A stretch of 64,000 nucleotides of DNA from Microvirga sp052115485 (GCF_052115485.1 NZ_JBFRGU010000005.1:310001-374000); one strand, 5' to 3'; shown: positions 18,001-26,251, numbered from the stretch's first letter. Notes: generated from the letters alone by a model not told the origin. Made by a program: numbers and translations.

Positions 18001-18287
18001 AAGGGAGCTGTGGCGTTCCAACTGATCGCAAAACTTCCATCGTTGCCGATGGCCTGAATACGAAGATTGTTCTGGCTAACTCCGATGCCGGCTTGATCTA
18101 CGAAATAGACCTGTCCATTGCTCTCCCCGGAACCGTTAAAAACTTTGAACTTGAGGACGCTCTTCTCACTCCACCCGATGACATAGCCTCCGTTCGGCAG
18201 AGTCGTGACCGCGGGATAGCCCATCGAAGTTTTGAATTCATTGCCAGAACGCACACTCTGCTCCGGCGTCCAAACCGTAATTGTCAT
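15024..18287 (-). CDS. Large RTX-type calcium-binding secreted protein
   Basis: 1087 residues from ATG 18287, chosen because GAAGGA stands about eight bases upstream; an in-frame ATG at 18371 would add 28 residues unlike its paralogue. The N-terminal third (about 1-400) has beta-propeller-like repeats ending in DGG-x-VI/FVVxW. From about 410 to 940 many glycine-aspartate nonapeptides follow (GRDGNDKLYGG, GGAGNDILGG, GNGDDILLGG) interleaved with beta-rich DxYxSIENxxGS units. The last 90 residues (DRIIYDKKTGNLYYDADGTG to FFVI) resemble a type I secretion signal. Codons look less GC-extreme than the flanks. No HlyB/HlyD/TolC genes are nearby. Likely secreted or surface-bound; function unknown. 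Confidence 0.85.
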   Translation of the reverse strand: MTITVWTPEQSVRSGNEFKTSMGYPAVTTLPNGGYVIGWSEKSVLKFKVFNGSGESNGQVYFVDQAGIGVSQNNLRIQAIGNDGSFAISWNATAPFGFDLKTRVFTADDKGGFAAGDIQTVGNAFLHGFSIANMDEARDGGYVRTYENGTGIAFEVHNSSGERAAITTVVNNANAQEPDVARIGDNKYVVTYYNGINVKYKIVDTSSVQPTISSEFSVFKDDTARVDQVVGLKDDNGNLTGKFAIVRHQHNSKNLFATFYNADGSPLNNGASTLITQNYASSDGTNTSLELTALRGERIALTYRNALPDQNAKAVLSVVDTAGAVESMDLSPKDRSHPRVMEMEDGRLAISWADGTEGYTGIDMMIVDPRVKQVTVEGTARADIYYGTAFDLDILFGRDGNDKLYGGGGSDILNGGAGADLLDGGAGDGDMADYAGSSALQASLGGDFANTGDALGDIYVSIENLTGGAGNDILGGDAGANHIYGGGGDNRLYGGAGVAADTLEGGDQWDIATYEYSRAGVGITLDLLNAGAANRSTGEAKGDVYIKVDAYGGTQYADTFIGANTYNEFWGHDGNDTLIGGTANDFLEGGNGDDILLGGADGDTMVGGAGIDFASYENATKGVTASLADRTQNTNDAAGDYYSRPDTPTSIEGLIGSAHNDTLIGDDNANTLEGGAGSDILRGNGGRDTVSYVRSNAGVVVNLAAKVGSGGDAQGDTYDSIENAIGSSYNDTFIADANANALNGGGGIDTVNYSNSEAAVTVNLATGQGAGGNAQGDTYSEIENVVGSQFNDVLFGNGAANVLIGGNGDDSYYISFGDVVVENAGEGTDTIFADINYTLSANIESLTGIGGGALALTGNELNNTITGNAAGNWIDGGIGADTMIGGAGDDFYVIDNAGDVIIDNEGNNTVLLKTAYDLSMLPSSVNATIADGVNMTLTGTNGSNVLRGNAAANILKGMGGNDKLYGLEGNDKLYGGSGKDTFIFDTRLHKSKNVDKIYDFKSRDDSIWLDNAIFKKLGKGTPTKPEKLKSGMFYEGDKAHDNDDRIIYDKKTGNLYYDADGTGKSAQVKFATLTNKTKLYYHDFFVI

Positions 18288-18712
18288 AACTTGGTCCTTC
18301 CTGCGGCCAGGGCGCTTCGGCCCATCATTGTCGAATCGAAAAATCGACATTGGACGAAGGTGATGACACACATGACGTAGCGTCTCACTGGCTGAACGAC
18401 TAGGTAAAGTGCAGAGCGACCATCTCGCGTAAAGCCGATGTGTGCTGTCGCACTCGTCCGGATTTTTGCTCTACCCAGAACTGCTTTTCCGCGTCGAAGC
18501 CCTGTTGTCTGCCACTGCTGTCGGAACAGGTGGTCATGACCAATCGCAGCCGCGATCCTCTGGTCGGGATGCGATCACACGTCGAGCGTCGCTCCGTGAA
18601 CAAAGAGGCGGCTCGTTCCGAAATCCTGGTTGTTTGAACAGGGAAGACGAAACGTAATCATGGCATTTACGGATCAATTGCAACGGCATATCGATTTCCG
18701 GGAAAGACAAAC
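18288..18712. promoter_or_regulatory. Divergent intergenic region between two RTX genes
   Basis: 425 bases separating the starts of the two large RTX genes. No reading frame here has a convincing start or family match. Both promoters must lie here, but I cannot name -35/-10 boxes with confidence. The only clear sites are the Shine-Dalgarno GAAGGA for the minus gene (18295-18300 on the complement) and GGGAAAG before ATG 18713. Confidence 0.4.
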
Positions 18713-20956
18713 ATGGCAACGCCCGCCCTTTGGGGTTCTTCCTTTACGCTTAACTCCACCACGACCAGCATACAGCACAATTCGAAAGTGGCGGCTCTCA
18801 GGGATGGCGGCTTCGTGGCCGTCTGGGAAGATTTGAGCGTCTCCGGCGGCGATACCAGCGGCCGCGCCATTCGCGGGCAGTTGTTCAATGCCGATGGGAC
18901 AAACCGCGGCAATGAATTTCTCGTCAACAGCACAACGCTAGGCGATCAGGTTACGCCAACGGTGGCGGTCTTCCCGGATGGTCGGTTTGTGGTCGCGTGG
19001 ACGGAGAAGCCTTCCATTAATGCAATGTCCAATGCGCGCGCTTCAATCTTCAACTCAAACGGAACGCCGACAGCCCCCGATTTTTTGGTCCTTGACGTAC
19101 CACCCGGGCAGATACGCTATGACCGCGGAACTGCCATTTCCGTCATCGACAATGAAAGCTTTTCTGTCGGTTTCGAAACTGGTCCGGGTGGTCCAATGAA
19201 TGTTCGTTTTACTATTAAGAATTCGGCTCTTGAGAAAAACTACCAAAAGGGCGTTGGAGATCTAGGCGCCTTGGGTGGTACAGCTGTTGTTGCCCTCGAT
19301 AATGGAAATATTGTTCAGTTTAATTCGGCTTGGGAAGGTGAGCCTGGCTACAATCCCAAGAACATCGCTTTCTCGATCTTGACGAAAGAGGGTGTAGTCG
19401 TACGGGACAATGTCGTTGCCCACACGACTTCGACGGGAAACCAAACCAGTCCTTCGGTGGCGAAACTCTCCGACGGCCGTATGGTTGTCACTTATGTCCA
19501 TGGGGACGCGGCCAGCGGCGATGGCTCCGGCCAGTCGATCCGGGCACAAATCATCAATGCCGACGGTTCGCTGGTCGGAACCGATTTCCAGGTCAATACT
19601 GCGACCGTGGGCGACCAGATCCAACCGTCGGTGACAGCCCTGATCGATGGCGGCTTTGCCGTGCTCTACAACGATCGCAAATTGGGGACGGTCGACGACA
19701 AGGACATGGCCCGCATCCGGATATTCTCCAAGACCGGCGTGGCCTTGGATCGAGATTACCACATCGCGATCCCGCAAGGGCCTGACGGCTACGAGGCCCA
19801 GACCGGCCCGGCACTCACGACTCTTGCCGATGGCCGCATCATGGTATCGTGGACCAATATCATCGGGTCGGGCACCGACAAGATCGACATCAAGGGTCAG
19901 ATCATCGATCCACGCACGGCGGCTGTCACGGTCGATGGAACGTCAGCCGATGATCATTATTACGGCACGGCTTTTAACGACACTTTCAAAGGATATGGTG
20001 GCAACGATATTCTCGAGGGCGGTGGCGGTTTGCATGACATGGCGGTTTATACCGACGCTTATGCAAAATACACGGTGACGAACAACAGCAACGGAACCGT
20101 CACGGTTGCGGGTCCCGACGGCACTGATACCCTGCGCGATATCGAGGTTCTTAGGTTTGCCGATCGGACCGTGTTGCTGGGCACCAACACCGCGCCCACG
20201 GCACCGGTCATTTCTACAAATCAGATCTCGGAAGACACCCTCGTCTCAAGCATCGTCGCGACATTCTCGGCAACCGATGCGGAGCATGACACGCTCACCT
20301 ACACTCTGGATGCTTCGGACGGACCGTTTCGGATCGACGGCAATTTGCTCGTCTTGACCGGTCCTCTGGACTTCGAGACGAAGGCGCAACACAGCGTCAC
20401 CGTGCGGGCGTCGGACCCGTTTGGGGGCACCTCGACCTCGGTCTTTACGATCAATGTGCTCGACGTGGTCGAGACGACGCCCTTCACCCTTTACGGTACG
20501 CCGGGCGTCGATTTCCTGCAGGGCGAGGCCGGCAACGATATGATCTACGGCTATGCCGGCAACGACACGTTGCGTGGCGAAGCGGGCAACGACAAGCTCT
20601 ATGGCGGTGCCGGCAAGGACATTCTCTACGGCGGCGACGGACAAGACATCTTTGTCTTCGACACGAAGCCGAACAAGAAGACGAACGTCGACAAGATCGT
20701 GGATTTCTCCGTGAAGGACGACACGATCCATCTCGCCAAGTCGATCTTCAAGAAGATCACCAAAAAGGGCGTGTTGAAGTCGAGCGAATTTTATGCCGGC
20801 GCCGCAGCGCACGATGCGAATGACCGCATCATCTACGACAAGAAGACCGGCGCGCTCTACTATGACGCCGACGGTACCGGCTCCGCCGCGCAGGTCAAGA
20901 TCGCCACGCTCCCAAAAAAGCTCAAGATGACGCACAAGGATTTCTACATCATCTGA
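18713..20956 (+). CDS. RTX-type secreted protein with cadherin-like domain
   Basis: 747 residues. Residues 1-410 repeat a motif such as ALRDGGFVAVWED, FPDGRFVVAWTE, LSDGRMVVTYVHG and LADGRIMVSW about every 50-100 residues, likely a propeller. A DDHYYGTAFNDTFKGYGGNDIL segment opens RTX repeats; about 490-590 is cadherin-like (SEDTLVSSIVATFSATDAEHD, LDFETKAQHSVTVRASDPFGG). About 600-650 has RTX nonapeptides (GEAGNDMIYG, GYAGNDTLRG). The last 85 residues closely match the divergent neighbour's tail (NDRIIYDKKTGALYYDADG), ending DFYII. There is no N-terminal signal peptide, as expected for type I secretion. A role in adhesion or matrix is inferred only from architecture. Confidence 0.85.
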   Translation: MATPALWGSSFTLNSTTTSIQHNSKVAALRDGGFVAVWEDLSVSGGDTSGRAIRGQLFNADGTNRGNEFLVNSTTLGDQVTPTVAVFPDGRFVVAWTEKPSINAMSNARASIFNSNGTPTAPDFLVLDVPPGQIRYDRGTAISVIDNESFSVGFETGPGGPMNVRFTIKNSALEKNYQKGVGDLGALGGTAVVALDNGNIVQFNSAWEGEPGYNPKNIAFSILTKEGVVVRDNVVAHTTSTGNQTSPSVAKLSDGRMVVTYVHGDAASGDGSGQSIRAQIINADGSLVGTDFQVNTATVGDQIQPSVTALIDGGFAVLYNDRKLGTVDDKDMARIRIFSKTGVALDRDYHIAIPQGPDGYEAQTGPALTTLADGRIMVSWTNIIGSGTDKIDIKGQIIDPRTAAVTVDGTSADDHYYGTAFNDTFKGYGGNDILEGGGGLHDMAVYTDAYAKYTVTNNSNGTVTVAGPDGTDTLRDIEVLRFADRTVLLGTNTAPTAPVISTNQISEDTLVSSIVATFSATDAEHDTLTYTLDASDGPFRIDGNLLVLTGPLDFETKAQHSVTVRASDPFGGTSTSVFTINVLDVVETTPFTLYGTPGVDFLQGEAGNDMIYGYAGNDTLRGEAGNDKLYGGAGKDILYGGDGQDIFVFDTKPNKKTNVDKIVDFSVKDDTIHLAKSIFKKITKKGVLKSSEFYAGAAAHDANDRIIYDKKTGALYYDADGTGSAAQVKIATLPKKLKMTHKDFYII

Positions 20957-20978
20957 TGCTTCCTGCGTCACCTATCCC

Positions 20979-21016
20979 GCCCCTCTTCGGCTCTGGCTGA
21001 GAGGGGCTTTGCTTTT
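20979..21016 (+). terminator. Intrinsic terminator of the plus-strand RTX gene
   Basis: GCCCCTCT (20979-20986) pairs with AGAGGGGC (21000-21007), followed by TTTGCTTTT. It lies 23 bases behind the RTX stop and in front of the convergent hydrolase gene. Confidence 0.85.
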
Positions 21017-21039
21017 GCCGTCGCTCGAATCTCATTGCG

Positions 21040-21744
21040 TCATTGGATCGTCGCCTCGTCGAGACCCGCTCTTGCAAGATGTGTGTCGAACCAACGTGAT
21101 GCCGCCGAGACGACCTTCGCGAGCGTCCCCGGCTCTTCGAAGAGATGCGATGCGCCGGGGACGATCGTTAAGCTCTTCCGGCAGCTCATTCGCTGTTCCG
21201 CCGCGCGGTTGAGTTCCAACACCTCTTGATCGTCGCCGCCAACGATCAGCAGAGTGGGTGCGCGAACGCCTTCCAAAAAGCGGTCTGCCAGATCCGGGCG
21301 ACCGCCGCGCGAGACCACCGCCGCGACGAGATCGGGGGCCTTCGCCGCTGCGACGAGGGCGGCGGCTGCGCCGGTGCTCGCGCCGAAGATTCCGAGCCGA
21401 AGAACCTTCAGATCGGGCTGATCCGTCGCCCATGAAACCGCTTCGAGAACGCGACCTCCCAGAAGAGGGATGTCGAAGACGTTTCGTCTATCATTCGCTT
21501 CTTCTTCATTGAGAAGATCGAACAGAAGCGTGGCGAAGCCCTTACTGTTCAACTGCTCCGCCACGAAGGTATTTCGTGGACTGAGACGGCTCGAACCGCT
21601 TCCATGGGCGAAGACAACGAGGCCCCGACAATTTTCCGGCTCCGTCAATGTTCCGGGTAATCGTGACGAACCGACAAGGACGGTGCGCGTGCGCATTTGT
21701 TGCATAAGCGAACGTATCTCGCCCGTAACGTCGTTTCTTGACAT
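21040..21744 (-). CDS. Dienelactone-hydrolase-like alpha/beta hydrolase
   Basis: 234 residues. Alpha/beta-hydrolase features: the oxyanion region VVFAHGSGSSRLSPRN, the nucleophile elbow GIFGASTGAAAAL (Ser in GASTGA), an acid in LLIVGGDDQEV and the catalytic His in PGASHLFEEPG. There is no signal peptide, so it is cytoplasmic. Such proteins occur alone or fused to phosphoribosyltransferases in stress-related alphaproteobacterial clusters; the substrate is unknown. The gene diverges from an HPF/cold-shock gene 126 bases away, which hints at a stress or stationary-phase role (inference). Confidence 0.82.
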   Translation of the reverse strand: MSRNDVTGEIRSLMQQMRTRTVLVGSSRLPGTLTEPENCRGLVVFAHGSGSSRLSPRNTFVAEQLNSKGFATLLFDLLNEEEANDRRNVFDIPLLGGRVLEAVSWATDQPDLKVLRLGIFGASTGAAAALVAAAKAPDLVAAVVSRGGRPDLADRFLEGVRAPTLLIVGGDDQEVLELNRAAEQRMSCRKSLTIVPGASHLFEEPGTLAKVVSAASRWFDTHLARAGLDEATIQ

Positions 21745-21870
21745 TCGTCAATGCAACACAGGCGGATGAGCCCACGTTGCGGGCAGACGACTTTGCGCAA
21801 CGATTGCGCTCGCTCGCCCGAAATCGGTCCTCTGTCGATTTTTCACGCGGGTGAAGAAGGATCGGGCATC

Positions 21871-22434
21871 ATGCGGATAGAGGCTCAGATTGATTTCCAG
21901 GGCACCGAGCCCTCGGAGCACCTGCGGACCATCATCGAGGACGACATTGCGCGTCTCGAGGAACTCTATGACCGGATCACCGCATGCCGCGTCGTCGTTA
22001 AAGCACCGAGCCAGCGCCACCGCACCGGAGGGCTCTACGAGATCCACATCCATATTGTCTTGCCGGACGGCCGCGACGTGGTGGTCGAGCGGACGCCCTC
22101 AACGGACGAGCGCTTCTCCGATCCGCATTTTGCCGTCCGCGATGCTTTCCGACGTGCGCGCCGTCGCCTCCAGGACGCGGTGCGAGAGATGCGAGGTGAA
22201 GTCAAAGCCCATGAGACCTCGCCAGTGGGGATCGTACGGCGGGTCAATCCCGATGAGGGTTATGGTTTCATCGAGACCGCGGACGGCCGCGAGATCTATT
22301 TTCACAAGAACAGTGTCCTGAGCGACGCCTTTGCGAAGCTCGCCCCCGGTGTCCGCGTCACGTTCGCGGAGGAGGCAGGAGAGAAGGGGCCGCAGGCCAG
22401 CACGGTCAGCCTTCTTGGAAAGCGTGGCCCGTAA
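21871..22434 (+). CDS. HPF/RaiA ribosome-associated domain fused to a cold-shock domain
   Basis: 187 residues. Residues 1-105 match the HPF/RaiA fold (MRIEAQIDFQGTEPSEHL, a basic helix HFAVRDAFRRARRRLQ), which binds the 30S decoding region during hibernation. Residues 115-187 form a cold-shock OB-fold with RNP1-like GYGFIET and RNP2-like EIYFHKNSV. The fusion should bring ribosome binding and single-stranded RNA binding together. ATG 21871 follows GAAGAAGGA and gives the HPF start; an upstream in-frame ATG at 21751 would overlap the divergent promoter region. It is divergent from an alpha/beta hydrolase. Confidence 0.88.
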   Translation: MRIEAQIDFQGTEPSEHLRTIIEDDIARLEELYDRITACRVVVKAPSQRHRTGGLYEIHIHIVLPDGRDVVVERTPSTDERFSDPHFAVRDAFRRARRRLQDAVREMRGEVKAHETSPVGIVRRVNPDEGYGFIETADGREIYFHKNSVLSDAFAKLAPGVRVTFAEEAGEKGPQASTVSLLGKRGP

Positions 22435-22443
22435 CGGTTGGCG

Positions 22444-22686
22444 TCACTCGTCGTCCGTTTTTCCGGACAAGGTCTCCTGCACGAATTGCACGAACAACTG
22501 CGCCGCGTTTTCGCTCATGGAGCTTATGGCTGCTTCCTCGCAGCTCATGTGAAATTGCAGGCTGCCGAAGCAATCTGTTTTAGGGTCCCGCACCTGATAG
22601 GCCGCGATCCTGATGGAGCCGGCGCTTATCATGCGCTGCACCCGAACCTGATCGGCACTATCGTAAAGGTCTGTGACCATGCGCAT
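22444..22686 (-). CDS. Small uncharacterised protein (80 residues)
   Basis: A minus-strand frame from ATG 22686 to a stop at 22444 encodes 80 residues beginning MRMVTDLYDSADQVRVQ and ending acidic (LSGKTDDE). AGAGG stands about six bases before the ATG. A longer in-frame start at 22881 adds 65 residues of poor composition and is not preferred. I recognise no domain; it has cysteines in KTDCFGSL and HMSCEEA. It converges with the HPF fusion gene with a 9-base gap. Support is only coding appearance and the ribosome-binding site. Confidence 0.45.
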   Translation of the reverse strand: MRMVTDLYDSADQVRVQRMISAGSIRIAAYQVRDPKTDCFGSLQFHMSCEEAAISSMSENAAQLFVQFVQETLSGKTDDE

Positions 22687-22945
22687 CCCGCCTCTGGAAG
22701 AGACAACATGGCTAACCTCTATAGCGTGACGCTGTCGTGGCGCTTGCGGGCGGTGTTTCCACGACCTGTCGGCCTGTGAAAGAAATCGCCCGCAGTTCTT
22801 ATACTTTCGTTGCAATCCATGCTTGCTAAACTGCAACCATGGATTCGTCATTGAAATGATCGCCAAGTAAAATTTTCGCAATTGCGAAGGGCGATTCTTG
22901 GTATTCGAGCCCGGTTATTTCATCATTCAAGATGAGAGTTGCGTC

Positions 22946-22967
22946 ACAAGCTTGGCAATAAGCTTGT
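22946..22967. promoter_or_regulatory. Perfect inverted repeat upstream of the glycerol operon (operator candidate)
   Basis: ACAAGCTT (22946-22953) and AAGCTTGT (22960-22967) are perfect 8-bp inverted arms around a 6-base spacer, the size expected for a dimeric repressor. It lies 210 bases before glpS in a 490-base region (22687-23176) that holds no other gene I can support. A GlpR or LacI-type regulator is possible but none is encoded in the window. Confidence 0.5.
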
Positions 22968-23176
22968 TGAGTAGCTGGTCACAAACTCTTGCGCTGTTTT
23001 TATTGCCAACCTAGGCTCCTCTCATAAACAGGTCGGGCTCGAACCCAGTGCCTGAGGGAGAAACGCTTGGTGGCTAGGCTCTGCACGACAGTGCTTGAGG
23101 TTGTGACCGCGCAGGCGGCAACCCGGCGATTCGCCGCGATGTGGATCGCCCGCCGATTGCCGTCGGAGTGTTCGCG

Positions 23177-24262
23177 ATGACGCTCGTTCTCGATCATGTC
23201 GGCAGGAAGGTTGGCGCGGAGACCTTTATCGAGGGCGTCTCGCTCACCCTTGAGCGCGGCTCGCTGAACGTACTGCTCGGGGCAACGCTCGCAGGCAAGA
23301 CCTCCCTCATGCGGCTGATGGCAGGCCTCGACGCGCCGACGAGCGGACGAGTTCTTGTCGATGGCAAGGATGTGACCGGTTGGCCGGTGCAGCGTCGCAG
23401 CGTGGCGATGGTCTATCAGCAATTCATCAACTACCCCTCGCTCAGCGTTTACGAGAACATTGCTTCGCCACTTCGCGTGGCGAGGCTTGCAGCCTCGGAA
23501 ATCGAAGCGCGCGTGAGAGATGCGGCGAAGCTTCTCAAGCTCGAACCTTACCTCGACCGTAAACCCTTGAACCTGTCCGGCGGTCAGCAGCAGCGCACGG
23601 CGATCGCGCGGGCTTTGGTGAAACGGGCGGATCTCGTTTTGCTCGACGAGCCTTTGGCCAATTTGGATTACAAGCTGCGCGAGGAATTGCGCGAGGAATT
23701 GCCGCGCGTGTTCGCGGCCTCCGGCGCGATCTTCGTTTATGCGACGACAGAGCCGCAGGAGGCGCTGCTTCTCGGCGGAAACACGGCGACCCTTTTTCAG
23801 GGGCGCCTCATCCAGTTCGGCGTGACGCCACAGGTCTATCGTCAGCCGCAGGACCTGACGAGCGCGCGCGTGTTCTCGGATCCGCCATTGAATACGCTCA
23901 TTGCGCGAAAGAAAGGTGCGGCCGTTTCTCTCAGCACCGGGGGCGGGACACGGGCGGCGGGAGTCTTCGCCGCCGTGCCCGACGGCGAATACACGGTCGG
24001 CTTTCGCGCACATCACTTGGGTTTCGAGCCCTTCGGCGGCGACGGTGTCGCGATTCCCGCAACCGTTTCGGTTGCCGAGATTACGGGGTCGGAGAGTTTC
24101 ATCCATCTCGATTCCGGCGAGCGCCGTTTCGTGGCGCTGGTCCCCGGCGTGAAACGACTTGAGCCGGGATCCTCGGTGACGGCCTATCTCGATCCGCGCC
24201 ATCTCTTCCTGTTCGACGGAGCGGGCGGCCTCGTGGCTTCCGCTTTGCTGAAAGTCGCGTGA
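23177..24262 (+). CDS. glpS: Glycerol ABC transporter ATP-binding subunit GlpS
   Basis: 361 residues, first gene of a five-component glycerol importer. Nucleotide-binding domain: Walker A LLGATLAGKTS, signature LNLSGGQQQR, Walker B LVLLDEPLANLD; the C-terminal 120 residues are a TOBE-like regulatory domain. The usual switch histidine is missing: the family's YVTHDQTEAL is replaced by YATTEPQEAL. The companion ATPase GlpT has the reciprocal defect in its signature. ATG 23177 follows GGAG and gives MTLVLDHVG; an upstream ATG at 23141 is possible. The name follows the Rhizobium leguminosarum GlpSTPQV system, recognised by gene order and the DUF2160 member. Confidence 0.9.
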   Translation: MTLVLDHVGRKVGAETFIEGVSLTLERGSLNVLLGATLAGKTSLMRLMAGLDAPTSGRVLVDGKDVTGWPVQRRSVAMVYQQFINYPSLSVYENIASPLRVARLAASEIEARVRDAAKLLKLEPYLDRKPLNLSGGQQQRTAIARALVKRADLVLLDEPLANLDYKLREELREELPRVFAASGAIFVYATTEPQEALLLGGNTATLFQGRLIQFGVTPQVYRQPQDLTSARVFSDPPLNTLIARKKGAAVSLSTGGGTRAAGVFAAVPDGEYTVGFRAHHLGFEPFGGDGVAIPATVSVAEITGSESFIHLDSGERRFVALVPGVKRLEPGSSVTAYLDPRHLFLFDGAGGLVASALLKVA

Positions 24263-24272
24263 GGAGAGAACG

Positions 24273-25358
24273 ATGGCGCGCATCACTCTCGATCATCTCG
24301 CCCACGCCTACCGGCCCGATCCGCAAGGTCCGCAGGATTATGCGCTGAAAGAAATCAATCACGTGTGGGACCAGGGAGGGGCCTATGCGCTGCTCGGCCC
24401 TTCCGGTTGCGGCAAGACCACGCTTCTCAACATCATCTCCGGCCTGGTGCGCCCCACGCGCGGGCGCATTCTCTTCGACGACCGCGATGTGACGGATCTG
24501 CCGACAGAGGCTCGCAACATCGCGCAGGTGTTCCAGTTCCCGGTGGTCTACGACACCATGAGCGTGCGTGAAAATCTCGCCTTTCCGCTCAAGAACCGCC
24601 GCGTGCCACGAGATAAGACGGCGGTCCGCGTCGAGGAGATCGCGCATCTCCTCGATCTCACTCGCGTGCTCGACCGGAAGGCGAACAATCTCACCGCCGA
24701 CATGAAACAGAAGATCTCGCTCGGGCGCGGCCTTGTGCGGCCCGATGTGGCGGCGATTTTGTTCGACGAACCGCTTACCGTGATCGATCCGCATCTGAAA
24801 TGGCAACTGCGCTCGACATTGAAGGAGATCCACCGCGCGCTCGACATCACCATGATCTACGTGACGCACGATCAGACGGAAGCGCTGACTTTCGCGGACA
24901 AGGTCGTGGTGATGCATGACGGGGCGGTGGTGCAGACGGGGGCGCCGGAAGAGCTTTTCGAGCGCCCGGCGCATACCTTCGTCGGCCATTTCATCGGCTC
25001 TCCCGGCATGAATGTGTTGCCGTGCCGTGTCGAGGGCGCCACCGCCTTCGTTGAGGACAATACTATCGCGTTGCGACAAGCCTATTCGAGCTTGCGGCAA
25101 AACCAGCGCATCGAGCTCGGAATTCGTCCAGAGTTCCTGCAATTGCAGCCGAAAGGAGCAGGGCTTCCCGTGCACGTGAAGCGCATCGACGATATCGGCC
25201 GCGCTCGTATCGCCCGGGTCGAGATGGCAGGGCGCTCTCTCGCCGCAAGCGTTCCTGAAAATCTGACGATTGATGGCGGTGAGGCTTCCATCACGTTCGA
25301 TCCGCGCCATGTTCACATCTACGCCGATGGACACCTCGTAACCGGTGATGCGCGATGA
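24273..25358 (+). CDS. glpT: Glycerol ABC transporter ATP-binding subunit GlpT
   Basis: 361 residues. Walker A is canonical (GPSGCGKTT), Walker B is AAILFDEPLT and the switch His is present (YVTHDQTEAL), but the ABC signature reads NLTADMKQKISLG instead of LSGGQ. A C-terminal TOBE-like domain contains NVLPCRVEG and LGIRPEFLQL. With GlpS it should form a heterodimer in which the complete ATP site is GlpT Walker A/B/His plus GlpS signature. GAGGAGA lies just before ATG 24273, ten bases after the glpS stop; its stop overlaps the permease start (ATGA). Confidence 0.9.
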   Translation: MARITLDHLAHAYRPDPQGPQDYALKEINHVWDQGGAYALLGPSGCGKTTLLNIISGLVRPTRGRILFDDRDVTDLPTEARNIAQVFQFPVVYDTMSVRENLAFPLKNRRVPRDKTAVRVEEIAHLLDLTRVLDRKANNLTADMKQKISLGRGLVRPDVAAILFDEPLTVIDPHLKWQLRSTLKEIHRALDITMIYVTHDQTEALTFADKVVVMHDGAVVQTGAPEELFERPAHTFVGHFIGSPGMNVLPCRVEGATAFVEDNTIALRQAYSSLRQNQRIELGIRPEFLQLQPKGAGLPVHVKRIDDIGRARIARVEMAGRSLAASVPENLTIDGGEASITFDPRHVHIYADGHLVTGDAR

Positions 25359-26247
25359 CGAAGATCGTCAACAACAAAGCCTGGTTCCTGGTTCTTCCGG
25401 TCTTCGTCGTGGTCGCCTTCTCGGTGGTTCTGCCGATCATGACCGTCGTGAACTATTCGGTTCAGGACAGTTTTGGAAACAATCAGTTCTTCTGGAATGG
25501 GGTCGGCTGGTTTCAGGAGCTACTTGATCCCTCGAAGGAACTCGGCGGGCGTTTCTTCGACTCGCTTTGGCGAAACCTCCTGTTCTCCGGAATCATCCTG
25601 GCGATTGAAATCCCTCTCGGCATTGCGATCGCGCTCGCCATGCCGCGCGAGGGTTGGGGTGTTGCCTTCTCCCTTGTGCTGATGGCGTTGCCGCTTCTCA
25701 TCCCGTGGAATGTGGTCGGCACCATCTGGCAGATCTTCGCCCGCAGCGATATCGGCCTTCTCGGCTGGACCGTGAACAATCTCGGCATCGACTACAACTA
25801 TACCGGCCATTCGTTGGATGCGTGGATCACGCTCATCGTCATGGATGTGTGGCACTGGACGAGCCTTGTAGCACTCCTGTGTTACGCGGGCCTGAAATCG
25901 ATCCCCGATGCCTATTATCAGGCCGCGCGCATCGATGGCGCGTCACGCTGGGCGGTGTTTCGCACCATTCAATTGCCGAAGATGCGGCGCGTTCTGCTCA
26001 TCGCCGTGCTCCTGCGTTTCATGGATTCGTTCATGATCTACACGGAACCCTTCGTGCTCACGGGCGGTGGGCCGGGCAACGCAACCACCTTCCTGTCGAT
26101 CGATCTCGTCAAGCTCGCGCTCGGTCAGTTCGACCTCGGCAAGGCGGCAGCCATGTCGCTTGTCTACAACCTCATCATCCTCGCCGTCTGTTGGGTGTTC
26201 TACACCGTGATGACGAGCGCGGACGCGAAAGCCGAGAGGGTCGAGGC

Positions 26248-26251
<4 letters not shown>
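25355..26251 (+). CDS. glpP: Glycerol ABC transporter permease GlpP
   Basis: 298 residues, six predicted membrane segments in the binding-protein-dependent (MalF/UgpA-like) pattern. The EAA loop that contacts the ATPase reads AARIDGASRWAVFRTIQLPKM (about 185-206). ATG 25355 overlaps the glpT stop by four bases, and its own stop overlaps glpQ, so the transporter genes are translated as a coupled block. It provides half of the transmembrane channel for glycerol. Confidence 0.92.

Noticed and set aside
18288..18371. N-terminal extension of the minus-strand RTX protein
   Set aside because: The ATG at 18287 has a good Shine-Dalgarno sequence, and the extension is basic and unlike the paralogue, which begins directly with the propeller-like region.
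22687..22881. 65-residue extension of the small protein at 22444
   Set aside because: Composition is poor, and AGAGG supports the internal ATG at 22686.
23000..25334. Long open frames antisense to glpS and glpT (428 and 411 residues)
   Set aside because: They mirror the codon structure of the GC-rich genes on the other strand, show no family motifs and have low-complexity Arg/His-rich products.
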